Positions 20,211-28,520 of a stretch of 64,000 bases of DNA are shown piece after piece (position 1 is the first letter of the stretch; each line of letters starts with the position of its first letter). This DNA comes from Bacteroidota bacterium (GTDB lineage: Bacteria > Bacteroidota > Bacteroidia > Bacteroidales > JAADJA01). The DNA is taken from NCBI GenBank assembly GCA_020444515.1, contig JAHLKX010000002.1, forward strand, positions 248,001 to 312,000, written 5' to 3'. The notes beneath the pieces were generated by a model. The model did not search any database. It saw only the letters and a program-made list of their open reading frames with translations, and had not been told where the DNA came from. Made by a program: the position numbers and the translations under genes.

Positions 20211-20894
20211 TCATGCTTGTAAATTTATTGGTAAACCAGGCCGTCCTGTATGACCAACATGCTGAAAAAACCTAAATAGCAATGCCAAAAACACATAAAC
20301 GGTTAACGTCATACCGTAAAATCCCGGATAATGGGTTGGATGCAGAATCATGTAGATTACACGTTCTATAATTCCAATAGGTTCAAAAAATGCATCCCAG
20401 CTATTAAATCTTCCAAATCGTCCGAGGTAAACACCAACGGAAGAGAGCAGGGTGATAAATTGAATCAGGAATGATTTAATGTTTGGCCTGATATGATCAC
20501 TCATAAATTGATAAAAATGAAACATGGTAACCAGCCAGAAAAGCAAACCGTTCCATGCGAAGCTGAGAATCAGCATCAGGTCGAACCAGTGAGGAACGGA
20601 TTCTGTATTGTCGAGATGAATAAAATCAGTTATGATATATGGGGCATTGGGTAAAAATAGCAACCATAATACACCTGGAATCAAATATTCTATCCATTTT
20701 TTTCGATAGGTTCTTTTAATAATTCTGCTGCTTATCCAAAGTGGAATGATAGCCAGGAACAGGTTCCAAACCAGAAAAGCATAATGGATTGAACCGGTTA
20801 TAATTATTCTTAGTAACAGCATGCCCAGGCTAAACCCTATGGTTATCAGCAAATAGGATCCGAGTTTATGGAATTGAATGTTGTTCTTCATCAT
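20211..20894 (-). CDS. DUF1361 domain membrane protein
   Basis: This 227-residue protein has six or seven predicted membrane helices and the DUF1361 signature WLLFLPNAPYIITDFIHL near residue 75, followed by PHWFDLMLILSFAWNGLLFW. Also typical are SVGVYLGRFGRFNSWD near 155 and the C-terminal helices TLTVYVFLALLFRFF. The function of the family is unknown. It is convergent with the A2M gene (69 bases between stop codons), and creD ends 76 bases upstream on the same strand, so readthrough from creD is possible. Confidence 0.85.
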   Translation of the reverse strand: MMKNNIQFHKLGSYLLITIGFSLGMLLLRIIITGSIHYAFLVWNLFLAIIPLWISSRIIKRTYRKKWIEYLIPGVLWLLFLPNAPYIITDFIHLDNTESVPHWFDLMLILSFAWNGLLFWLVTMFHFYQFMSDHIRPNIKSFLIQFITLLSSVGVYLGRFGRFNSWDAFFEPIGIIERVIYMILHPTHYPGFYGMTLTVYVFLALLFRFFQHVGHTGRPGLPINLQA

Positions 20895-20970
20895 GGATTT
20901 ACGTTGTTAAAATCTTCATCCTGCATTATTTGGGCACAAAAGAGTGAAATTGTCAAATCCCACAAATAAA

Positions 20971-22305
20971 TTAGCTTTCTTTCACTTGTCCGTCGCCATT
21001 GATTTGTCCGTACCAGTTAATCCGTTTCGAGAGAAACATTACAAATCCAAGAATGACAAACAATCCAATGCTGCCGAAAAGCAATGCATAATCTTCCATT
21101 TGGAGAATGGCGAATAAAAATGCATAAAGAATCATCAGCGAAATGGAGGTTATCCTGGTTAATCTAACCGATTTGAAAATGCTTTGTGAATATACAGTGA
21201 TCAAGCTGATAATGGCAACTGCGGAGATCAGGTAAGCCAGATTGAATCCAATTTGTTCGGAAAGTGATAAAAGCAGGGTATAGAATAACAACAGCGCTAA
21301 ACTTACCAACAGGTATTGTATCGGATGGATTCGTTTTTTATTGATGATCTCTACAAACAAATAGATCAGGAAGGTGAGGGCGATAAACAGAATGGCATAT
21401 TTTGCCGAGCGCATCGACTTTTGATATTCATCTACCGGAAAAAGTAAATTGACCCCGAAAGCTGCATCAAACAACTGGTAGGTTTGATTTTGCCAAATCT
21501 GCGGAAAATTGCGGTTGAGATCCAGGATGGTCCAGCTGGCCTTAAAGCCATTCTGATCGATTGTATGATCATCGGGTAGGAAACTACCTGTAAAAGACGG
21601 TGTAGACCAGGGGGAGTTGATATTGACATTGGTTGTTTTGCCTACTGGTGAAAAATTAAGATTTTTACTTCCGCTGAGGTATAGATCCAGACTGACCTCA
21701 TAATGTTTTATTTGAGGATCTAATGTCACAGATGAAGAAAAACCCGAATAGGCAACAACCTGGTTTTTGGTTCCAGGCTCCACTTTGTATGACTGGTTAT
21801 TCATCTTGATTGTCACTTCATTCTGGATGCCTCTGAGGTCTGTGATCCCCCAGAAGATATTGATCTTATTCCAGGATATTTGATCTGTAGATATTCCAAG
21901 GGCCTCCCATTCGGGTAGTTGGAACGATCCAATTATATGACTTTCGGATTGATAAACAATGACTTTATAGGTGCCACGGTAACGAATTTCAGGAATAATC
22001 TTTCCATCAATATCAAGCTTTTCTGGAAGCACATACAATGTTTTGGAAACCTTGACCAGCGCGTCATCTCTGTTTTCATAATCAATATAAGGAATTGCCA
22101 TGATGGGTCCGGAGATGGTTTGAGGTCTTCCCCATTTGTCACTTACTTCCTGAATAACTTCATCGCGGGTACTCTGACGTTCGCTGATCAGCCCCTGTAT
22201 CATAAAAGTGGGAATCAGCAGGATGAGTATCAGAAATCCAATGATTGCGATCTTTACTGATATTGACCGTGAAAGTTTTTGTGAAAATTCTTGTATTGTT
22301 TGCAT
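20971..22305 (-). CDS. creD: Cell envelope integrity inner-membrane protein CreD
   Basis: This 444-residue CreD-family protein has an N-terminal membrane helix (VKIAIIGFLILILLIPTFMIQGLI). A large periplasmic domain follows with IQEVSDKWGRPQTISGPIMAIPY near 40-60, LYVLPEKLDIDGKI and FNFSPVGKTT-like sequence (LNFSPVGKTTNVNINSPWSTPSFTG) near 205. Five or six C-terminal helices include FAALTFLIYFLFE-like FIALTFLIYLFVEI. In E. coli, CreD is induced by CreBC and affects envelope properties and colicin tolerance. Here no CreBC genes are present. Instead a winged-helix regulator sits directly upstream, and the 19-bp inverted repeat at 22323-22341 lies 17 bases before the ATG, the same repeat and spacing as before the regulator's own operon. 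Confidence 0.92.
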   Translation of the reverse strand: MQTIQEFSQKLSRSISVKIAIIGFLILILLIPTFMIQGLISERQSTRDEVIQEVSDKWGRPQTISGPIMAIPYIDYENRDDALVKVSKTLYVLPEKLDIDGKIIPEIRYRGTYKVIVYQSESHIIGSFQLPEWEALGISTDQISWNKINIFWGITDLRGIQNEVTIKMNNQSYKVEPGTKNQVVAYSGFSSSVTLDPQIKHYEVSLDLYLSGSKNLNFSPVGKTTNVNINSPWSTPSFTGSFLPDDHTIDQNGFKASWTILDLNRNFPQIWQNQTYQLFDAAFGVNLLFPVDEYQKSMRSAKYAILFIALTFLIYLFVEIINKKRIHPIQYLLVSLALLLFYTLLLSLSEQIGFNLAYLISAVAIISLITVYSQSIFKSVRLTRITSISLMILYAFLFAILQMEDYALLFGSIGLFVILGFVMFLSKRINWYGQINGDGQVKES

Positions 22306-22322
22306 TGTATTGGTTTTTAAAG

Positions 22323-22341
22323 TACTTTGAGATACAAAGTA
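22323..22341. promoter_or_regulatory. Inverted-repeat operator before creD
   Basis: TACTTTG-AGATA-CAAAGTA is a perfect 7-bp inverted repeat with a 5-bp spacer, 17 bases before the creD start codon. The same repeat with spacer AAATG occurs at 23307-23325, 16 bases before the start of the operon that encodes the winged-helix regulator. The flanks agree as well (AAAG before, AA after). Confidence 0.7.
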
Positions 22342-22355
22342 AATAGTTAAAAAAA

Positions 22356-22652
22356 TTATTGATTTCTAATTAAGTCTTCCAGGGCATCCATATGCTGTTT
22401 AAAGAGGGCTCGACCCTGATCGGTTACCTGGTAACTTGTTTTGGGTTTACGTCCTACAAATTGTTTTTTCATTTTGATGAATGTTTTATCTTCCAATGCT
22501 TTAAGGTGACTGGCCAGGTTCCCGTCGCTGGTTTCCAACAACTCCTTCAAAGTGTTAAAATCCACCCAATCATTCACGATCAGTATCGACATGATTCCCA
22601 GCCTGATCCTGTTTTCAAATGCCTTATTTAAATTCGAAATGATATTTTTCAT
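22356..22652 (-). CDS. Winged-helix transcriptional regulator (HTH_34 / MarR-ArsR-like)
   Basis: This 98-residue one-domain DNA-binding protein reads FENRIRLGIMSILIVNDWVDFNTLKELLETSDGNLASHLKALEDKTFI for the helix-turn-helix and KMKKQFVGRKPKTSYQVTDQGRALFKQHM for the wing and last helix. This is the PF13601 type common in Bacteroidota, where it usually pairs with a membrane protein. Its ATG overlaps the stop codon of the upstream membrane-protein gene (ATGA), so the two are translationally coupled. creD starts 50 bases downstream behind a copy of the inverted repeat that also precedes this operon. The likely role (inference) is autoregulation plus control of creD through the repeat. Confidence 0.9.
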   Translation of the reverse strand: MKNIISNLNKAFENRIRLGIMSILIVNDWVDFNTLKELLETSDGNLASHLKALEDKTFIKMKKQFVGRKPKTSYQVTDQGRALFKQHMDALEDLIRNQ

Positions 22653-23290
22653 CGTTCATAACGGTAGTACATCACCAATCCGTAAACTATGTGTAAAATG
22701 CCAAATCCAATGGCCCAGAAAATCAATCCGTAACTCACAAATATTCCAGCCATCAAACCCAGTAAAATTTCAGATATACCCAGGTATTGAACCTCGCTAA
22801 GGGTATACTTCCCGGCATTCACCAGTGCCAGGCCGTAAAATATAAGTGTTACAGAAGCCATTAAGGTTCCGTCGTTTCTGTCGAGTAGGATCAAGGCGAA
22901 AATCCCACCGGCCACTAACGGAATAAACATTTGAAACAATAACCTTTTGGTGGTATGGTCCCAAAGGGAATAGTTGTATTTTTTGGCTTTGCGCCAGGAA
23001 AAATAATATGCTGAGGCGAACGCAGATATAAATGTTGCAATGGCAAGGATGAAAAGTTTGGGAATCAGATCCAGTTCATAGCCTAATTCTGCCAGTGGCC
23101 TGAGCAAATAAAAACGTTCATCATATTGAATGCGGCCCCAATCAAGCAAATAATAAGCAATGGTAGCGGCAATTAGTGCGATAATACCAGCTGAAACACC
23201 GGATAGTCCGCTTAGCGAAAGAAACCTTGAAGATCGCTCCATTAGACTTTTGATCTCCTGAAGGTCTCTGAATTCTTTTGAATCTTCCAT
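22649..23290 (-). CDS. Unknown membrane protein coupled to winged-helix regulator
   Basis: This 213-residue protein begins with a polar stretch (MEDSKEFRDLQEIKSLMERSSRFLSLSG) followed by six predicted membrane helices: GVSAGIIALIAATIAYYL, LFILAIATFISAFASAYYF, LLFQMFIPLVAGGIFALILL, SVTLIFYGLALVNAG, ISEILLGLMAGIFVSYGLIFW and GFGILHIVYGLVMYY. Proteins like this occur beside HTH_34 regulators in Bacteroidota, but no function is known. I chose the ATG at 23290 rather than the longer frame because upstream codons would run through the inverted-repeat operator at 23307-23325. The stop overlaps the regulator start by 4 bases. Together with creD they form the probable regulon of the regulator. Confidence 0.8.
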   Translation of the reverse strand: MEDSKEFRDLQEIKSLMERSSRFLSLSGLSGVSAGIIALIAATIAYYLLDWGRIQYDERFYLLRPLAELGYELDLIPKLFILAIATFISAFASAYYFSWRKAKKYNYSLWDHTTKRLLFQMFIPLVAGGIFALILLDRNDGTLMASVTLIFYGLALVNAGKYTLSEVQYLGISEILLGLMAGIFVSYGLIFWAIGFGILHIVYGLVMYYRYER

Positions 23291-23306
23291 TTTTTTGGTT
23301 ATAAAG

Positions 23307-23325
23307 TACTTTGAAATGCAAAGTA
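23307..23325. promoter_or_regulatory. Inverted-repeat operator before the regulator operon
   Basis: TACTTTG-AAATG-CAAAGTA is the same perfect 7-bp inverted repeat with 5-bp spacer seen before creD, here 16 bases before the ATG at 23290. Spacing, orientation and flanking AAAG are shared by both copies, which supports a common protein-binding site. The closest candidate binder is the winged-helix protein encoded at 22356-22652. Confidence 0.7.
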
Positions 23326-23418
23326 AAAACATTTAATTGATATATCCAATTATTTTTTCAAAAAATTCTGAATTTTGAATGGGATCAAGGTGGGTAAAAA
23401 AGATTAAGCCGGTTCTAA

Positions 23419-24690
23419 TTACTGGGCTGCAGCCAATTCAGAACTTTTAACTACTTGCATGGAGTCCAGCATGGTTTTAAAATGTTTGACCATTTGATAG
23501 TATCCATCAAGGTTGGCAGAGTCTACTGGCTCGGCAGGTGGTGATTCAACTTTTAGCGGATCAACAGCATGTCCGTTTTTGTAAAAGCGAAAATCGAGAT
23601 GGGGACCGGTTGATAATCCTGTACTGCCTACATATCCTATGACCTGCCCTTGTGTAACATGGACCCCTGATTTGATCCCCTTACCGAATTTAGAAAGATG
23701 AAGGTAGGCAGTGGTATAGGTTCCGTTATGTTTGATCTTCACAATTCTACCATTCTGACCGCGGTATTGGGCTTCAATCACAACACCATCACCAATGGCA
23801 TAAACCGGAGTTCCAACAGCTGCTGCGTAATCCACTCCATGATGCGGTCTGCGGATCTTCAGTACCGGATGGAGACGACTGTTTGAAAAGCGTGAACTAA
23901 TTCTGCTGAAACGAAGTGGAGCTTTTAAAAAGGTCCGGCGCATGCTATTAGCCGATTCATCAAAATAATCTCCTATGGAATCCTGAACAAAGTAAAAAGA
24001 ATAGAAATCATGTCCGGCGTGATAAAACCAGGCAGCATGTACTTTGCCAATCCCAATAAATTCATCCTCTACAAAAAGTTCTTCATAGATAACTTTATAG
24101 GAATCACCTTTCTGAATACCAAAAAAGTCGATGGTCCACGCATAAATTTCCGACAATTCATTGGCTAGATTAGGATCGGTTTGATTTTCAACCATGGCAT
24201 TCCACAATGAGCTGGAAATGGTTCCAGAAGTCGTGTTTTCCCTGACCTCAATCTCCTTTTCCCCGAGGTGTACATGAACCGAATCCCGTAAATCGAAAAC
24301 CACGTAATTCGTTGGGGAGATTTCATAAACGAAATATTCCACTTTTTTTAAAGAATCATTGGTGCACATCACCGAATATCGATTACCGGCTCTGATTTTC
24401 CGAACATCAAAGGTAGGTTTTGAGCGTTTTGCCAATATATCAATGGTCTGATAATCCACATTGTAATTGAGCAGGATATCCGATAAAAATTGATTCCTTT
24501 TAACATGTTCGGTGATTACCAACATGGAATCGATGGGAATGCCATAGGCAAGTGTTGGCTGAATCTGAGCTTGTTCCTCAGCTGCCATTCCGGCCCTGGA
24601 GGGAGATTGATTACAACTTGTTACCAACAATATCAGTGAAATGAAAGCAATTCCTATGGATATATTTTTCATTATTCTCTTTATTCTCAT
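23419..24690 (-). CDS. M23 family (LytM-type) peptidase, lipoprotein
   Basis: This protein of about 423 residues is a periplasmic murein endopeptidase of the LytM/M23 kind. The N-terminus is a lipoprotein signal (AFISLILLVTSC). A beta-rich, OapA-like region with VKRNQFLSDILLNYNVDYQTID follows. The catalytic domain lies near 280-385: HHGVDYAAAVGTPVYAIGDG holds the first His and Asp, AYLHLSKFGKGIKSG is typical, and GPHLDFRFYKNG holds the last zinc ligand. All expected ligands are present. The longest open frame begins with a TTG at 24696. I prefer the ATG at 24690 (MRIKRIMKN), and the ATG at 24672 is also possible. It lies behind a terminator that closes the M14 peptidase gene upstream. Confidence 0.92.
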   Translation of the reverse strand: MRIKRIMKNISIGIAFISLILLVTSCNQSPSRAGMAAEEQAQIQPTLAYGIPIDSMLVITEHVKRNQFLSDILLNYNVDYQTIDILAKRSKPTFDVRKIRAGNRYSVMCTNDSLKKVEYFVYEISPTNYVVFDLRDSVHVHLGEKEIEVRENTTSGTISSSLWNAMVENQTDPNLANELSEIYAWTIDFFGIQKGDSYKVIYEELFVEDEFIGIGKVHAAWFYHAGHDFYSFYFVQDSIGDYFDESANSMRRTFLKAPLRFSRISSRFSNSRLHPVLKIRRPHHGVDYAAAVGTPVYAIGDGVVIEAQYRGQNGRIVKIKHNGTYTTAYLHLSKFGKGIKSGVHVTQGQVIGYVGSTGLSTGPHLDFRFYKNGHAVDPLKVESPPAEPVDSANLDGYYQMVKHFKTMLDSMQVVKSSELAAAQ

Positions 24691-24747
24691 GCGCAAGGTA
24701 TACGATTGTTTAACTATAAAGCTCCAAAAATAGTATGTTTTTGTAAA

Positions 24748-24777
24748 TAAAAACCCTGGCGAAACATTCCGCCAGGG
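24748..24777 (-). terminator. Rho-independent terminator after the M14 peptidase gene
   Basis: Reading the minus strand, CCCTGGCG pairs with CGCCAGGG around an 8-nt loop (stem 24754-24777) and is followed by TTTTT and further T-rich sequence. It lies 22 bases after the stop of the M14 gene and before the M23 gene, so it separates the two transcripts. Confidence 0.8.
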
Positions 24778-24798
24778 CTAAATTAACCTAAATTAAAA

Positions 24799-27165
24799 CT
24801 ATAAAATGATGAGCTTTTTTGCTCCCGAGTTTAAGGTTCTACCCTTTAAACTGTAAAAATAGACGCCCGGTTTCCAGGATGCCGTAGAAATGTTTAATGA
24901 GTTTTCTCCCTGAGCAACCGGCACCGAAAATACAGTTTGACCGGTTGGATCATAAATCATTAATTTGACCTGTTCTTTTTCAGAGAAGTTTGAAAAATAG
25001 AATGTAACCAGGTCCGAAGACGGATTGGGTATAGGTTCGGAGATCATGACTTGTTCATTTGATAGTTGGCTGATACCCGTGTTGGGACCGTTTACAACAA
25101 ATATTTGAAAATCATCAAAATAAAAACCATCTTCAGTCACCCAGTTATCGGTTTTCATGAAAAATCTAAATTTGACTGTCTGTCCAATGTATGCTGTCAG
25201 GTCAATCTCTTCCTGTACCCATTCGCTTTGAAATCCATCATACAAAGGTTGACCTGCTATCTGATTCTCGTTTCCGGTCACCGTATATTTCCCTTCCAGG
25301 GCTGTCCAGGTAGTGCCATTGTTGGTGGATATCATAACCTGCACAAAATCATATCCCTGCTCAATTTCCCATTTGGCCCAAAAAGTGAGCATGGCATAGG
25401 CTGCTTCCGATAGGTCAATATCGGTATTCATAATGGCAGCGCTGGTATGGCTATTGGGGTAATTGCCATCGGGTGAATCGGTAATGGAGCCTGTGGCGGA
25501 ATGGAATGAACTGTTAGTCACGGCCCAGTTGGGTGAAATCCAGTTGGTCATGGTATTACCATCGTCCTCAAATAAAACCATTGCCTCGCCAAATATTTTA
25601 GAGATCGTATCGGAAATAACAAAATCACCATTATCTACAGAAAGCAAAAACTTGAACTCCATCCCTGAAAAGATTCCCGGACTAAGTGCAAAGGCGATGG
25701 ATTCAGACATTGTCTCGAGCAAAGCCGGATCCTCAAATTCTACCGGATCATCTACCGAGATAATTTCATCACTCAGTGGCGTCAGGCTAACCATATAAGT
25801 ACCTCCATCAGTAAGTCCAAGCCGTGTAAAATTAAAATCAATGGCACCCGTGAGATCGCTGCAGACAGTTGGGGAAGTATCTTCAATATCTGCATATTTT
25901 CCGGCAAAAGCAGCTGCCAGAATATTCTGGATCATATTCTCCTGAGCGATGGGTATGATCCGGTCGATGGCGCACCAAAAACCATCATTGCCACCTCCCA
26001 GTTCCGGAGTATAAGCCAGAATTTTAGATTTTGCTGATTGCTCACCATACATCCAATCATCCGAACCGCCATTCGTTGGATAAATTGTAGAGCTGCCAGC
26101 ACCAAATGTATAATTATTGTCCTGTGTATAAAGCACAGAATGGGCATAAAACAGATCATCATCCGGGCTTGGTTCCTCCGTGTATCCCCAGGCATATAGC
26201 AAAAGATTGCCATGGGTATGATAATTCAAAGCATTGACAAATTCATGCTCTTCGCAAAAATTACGAATGGCCTGCGTTTCGGGTTCAGAAAATGCTTCCG
26301 TACCCCGATAATCTTCATCACAGGGATCGGGAGAAGATCCTGTATTGTCCAGTCCCCACATATATCCGTAATTTCTGTTGATGTCAACTCCATCGCAACT
26401 GGTCCCCTCATTATCGCGGCGGTTTTTACGCCACATACCTCCACCATTGGGATTGGTGGTTTGATTATAAACATATCCGTCAGGATTTATCACCGGAACA
26501 AAATACATTTCAGTATTATCAACCAATGTTTGAATATAAGGATCGTTGTCATAATTCTCAAGCAAATACCACATATAATACAGCACAGTCATTAACCCAG
26601 CCGGTTCGCGGGCATGATGCAGTGCTGTGTACAAAACTTCAGGTTCAGTTTCATTTACATTGGGATTATCCGAAATCTTAACCATCCATATTTCCCGACC
26701 TTCAATACTCTGACCGATGCTTTCTTTTTGTGTGATGAGGTCAGGAAACAGTGCTGTCATTTCTTCAAGGGCAGCAACGGTTTCATCATAGGTGGCATGA
26801 CCACTCATTGAACCAAAATCAAAATTTTCAGGGACAGGCCACTCGCTAATCCCCTTATAATCATCTACTTTTTTAGATTTCCCGGCATTGCGTTCAACAT
26901 AGAACTTCGAAACATCTTCTATCAATATTTCATATGTTATTCCCAGATCTTCGATGCGGGCTATTTCACTTTCCGAAAAGTCGGAAATTAAGTAAGCCCC
27001 TTTTTTCAGGTGACCTTCGGTAACATCGATGCCCGACTGCATCATTTGCAGCAATTGGGCATCATCAGCAAATACTTTTAACTTCGAAAATACAGGTTGC
27101 TGCGCAAAAGCGGAAGTGACAAATACAATTAAAGCGAATACGCCATAGATTTTTCTCATAATCAT
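24799..27165 (-). CDS. Secreted M14 zinc carboxypeptidase with T9SS sorting domain
   Basis: This 788-residue exported protease starts with a signal peptide (IYGVFALIVFVTSAFAQ) and an N-terminal pro-like region to about 115. The M14 domain (about 120-410) shows zinc ligands in ALHHAREPAG near 195 and in NYHTHGNLL near 315, the arginine/asparagine motif DINRNYGYMWG, and the catalytic glutamate in YTPELGGGND near 390. A discoidin/MAM-like beta domain follows (VTEDGFYFDDFQIFV ends it). The C-terminus is a type A T9SS sorting domain: EPIPNPSSDLVTFYF, LMIYDPTGQTVF, WKPGVYFYSLKG, KKLIIL. It should be secreted by the T9SS, whose genes lie at the left edge and at 28.5-30.5 kb. It is monocistronic with its own terminator. 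Confidence 0.93.
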   Translation of the reverse strand: MIMRKIYGVFALIVFVTSAFAQQPVFSKLKVFADDAQLLQMMQSGIDVTEGHLKKGAYLISDFSESEIARIEDLGITYEILIEDVSKFYVERNAGKSKKVDDYKGISEWPVPENFDFGSMSGHATYDETVAALEEMTALFPDLITQKESIGQSIEGREIWMVKISDNPNVNETEPEVLYTALHHAREPAGLMTVLYYMWYLLENYDNDPYIQTLVDNTEMYFVPVINPDGYVYNQTTNPNGGGMWRKNRRDNEGTSCDGVDINRNYGYMWGLDNTGSSPDPCDEDYRGTEAFSEPETQAIRNFCEEHEFVNALNYHTHGNLLLYAWGYTEEPSPDDDLFYAHSVLYTQDNNYTFGAGSSTIYPTNGGSDDWMYGEQSAKSKILAYTPELGGGNDGFWCAIDRIIPIAQENMIQNILAAAFAGKYADIEDTSPTVCSDLTGAIDFNFTRLGLTDGGTYMVSLTPLSDEIISVDDPVEFEDPALLETMSESIAFALSPGIFSGMEFKFLLSVDNGDFVISDTISKIFGEAMVLFEDDGNTMTNWISPNWAVTNSSFHSATGSITDSPDGNYPNSHTSAAIMNTDIDLSEAAYAMLTFWAKWEIEQGYDFVQVMISTNNGTTWTALEGKYTVTGNENQIAGQPLYDGFQSEWVQEEIDLTAYIGQTVKFRFFMKTDNWVTEDGFYFDDFQIFVVNGPNTGISQLSNEQVMISEPIPNPSSDLVTFYFSNFSEKEQVKLMIYDPTGQTVFSVPVAQGENSLNISTASWKPGVYFYSLKGRTLNSGAKKLIIL

Positions 27166-27270
27166 TGTTTTTGAAATAACACTTAACAGACAGGCTTATG
27201 TAAGCTTTGGTTGTCAGTGGGACATTATTTAAAATTGTGCTTTCGAACAACCATCAGTATATTTTGTTAA

Positions 27271-27278
27271 AAAGGAGG
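27271..27278 (+). promoter_or_regulatory. Strong Shine-Dalgarno sequence, exceptional here
   Basis: AAAGGAGG lies 11 bases before the ATG at 27290. Nearly all other starts in this window lack such a motif, as is normal for Bacteroidota, where the anti-Shine-Dalgarno of the ribosome is sequestered. Confidence 0.55.
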
Positions 27279-27289
27279 CTATTGAACAA

Positions 27290-28090
27290 ATGACTCATTG
27301 GATGCAGATTCTAGACCTTACAGAAAAACACGAAAAAACCTATTTTCTATGTCTCGAAGATTGGACGGAAGAGATGCAGGAAGCCATATCAGCCAAAGAA
27401 AACTGGTACCGAGAAATGAAACAGAAAGGACTCAGGGTAAAACTGGGTCAGAATGACCGGGGTGAGATTGGAGGGATGATCCAGTATTTCCCCATAGAAC
27501 ATGCGTGGGTAGAAGGCAAAGACCTTTATTTCATCAGTTGTATATGGGTGCATTCCAATAAAGCCGGGGCTGGCAATTTTCAAAACAAAGGCATGGGAAA
27601 GGCCTTGCTGAAAGCTGCCATTGAAGATGCACGATCACTGGGGAGCAAAGGAATTGTGGCCTGGGGGACTTCACTGCCCGCCTGGATGAAAGCCAGCTGG
27701 TATAAAAAACAGGGATTTATTCCCATTGATTCTACCGGATTCCTGGGAGATGTGCTATTGTGGATTCCCTTCACAGAAGATGCGGTTCCACCCAAATGGA
27801 TCAAAGCTAAAAAGAAGCCTGAGAAATCATCAGACAAGGTAAAAGTAACCTGCCTGTCGCATGGCTGGTGCTCTGCCATGAACATGGCCTGTTCAACCAC
27901 CAAATCAGTGGCTGAAGAGTTTGGTGATAAAGTTGAGGTCACTGAGATCAATACCTTTAATCGGGAAAATTTCAAAGAATGGGGTACTTCCGATATGCTC
28001 TATATTGATGGGAAAAAAGTAAGCATGGGCCCGCCTCCTACCAAAGAAAAACTTCGTAAAATAATCGAAAAGAGAGTTCGTAAAAAATAG
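27290..28090 (+). CDS. GNAT N-acetyltransferase with C-terminal YoaP-like domain
   Basis: This 266-residue protein has two parts. The first 165 residues are a GNAT acetyltransferase: DLYFISCIWVHSNKAG gives the core strand and GNFQNKGMGKALLKAAIEDA near 100 is the acetyl-CoA loop, followed by WYKKQGFIPI. The rest (about 183-266) has a thioredoxin-like look, with VKVTCLSHGWCSAMNMACSTTKSVAEEF, TEINTFNRENFKEWG, MLYIDGKKVSMGPPP and a basic end, as in YoaP-type proteins. The three clustered cysteines (CLSHGWCSAMNMAC) could be redox or metal sites. The acyl acceptor is unknown. It is transcribed divergently from the M14 gene and has an unusually strong ribosome binding site. Confidence 0.82.
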   Translation: MTHWMQILDLTEKHEKTYFLCLEDWTEEMQEAISAKENWYREMKQKGLRVKLGQNDRGEIGGMIQYFPIEHAWVEGKDLYFISCIWVHSNKAGAGNFQNKGMGKALLKAAIEDARSLGSKGIVAWGTSLPAWMKASWYKKQGFIPIDSTGFLGDVLLWIPFTEDAVPPKWIKAKKKPEKSSDKVKVTCLSHGWCSAMNMACSTTKSVAEEFGDKVEVTEINTFNRENFKEWGTSDMLYIDGKKVSMGPPPTKEKLRKIIEKRVRKK

Positions 28091-28152
28091 CCCGATCGAG
28101 CCGGACTTTGGTTAATATTTTAAACTTGTAAGGTGTATTCATACCTTAAAGC

Positions 28153-28520
28153 ATGAAAAAGTCAATACTCTTCTTCTTTTTTCTGGTTCCTCTATTTCAG
28201 GTACATGCCTGGTAATTGGATGCCCCGGGCAATGTTATAGCCACCAATATTTGCTTTGCTGAAATGCCAAATTCCATCGATAGACCAATACCACCTTTAA
28301 AATAAATCCAGTTTCAAAAAATGTTTCTATCGAACTGATTGATTTGTCAGGTAAAAAAATATTCAGCCGATCTTGCTTGATATCAGATGAAGATCATACA
28401 TCATGTGTTTTAAATTTTAATGGTCAGGGAACAAAAATAGAAGAGGGAATATATTTAGCAACGATTACACAAGCCAATTCTTCTATCATAAAAAAAGTTA
28501 TTTGTCAGGGATTTAATTAA
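28153..28520 (+). pseudogene. Remnant of a T9SS-secreted protein gene
   Basis: A start codon at 28153 opens a complete signal peptide (MKKSILFFFFLVPLFQVHAW) that ends at a stop codon 28213-28215. After further stops, a different stretch reads open from 28284 to the TAA at 28518-28520. It encodes a type A T9SS sorting-domain tail: INPVSKNVSIELIDLSGKK, EEGIYLATITQ and SSIIKKVICQGFN. Signal peptide and sorting domain are what remains of a secreted protein whose middle has been deleted and which carries stop codons. The sorting tail overlaps the last 8 bases of gldD on the other strand. It is too short and too broken to be a working gene. Confidence 0.65.
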
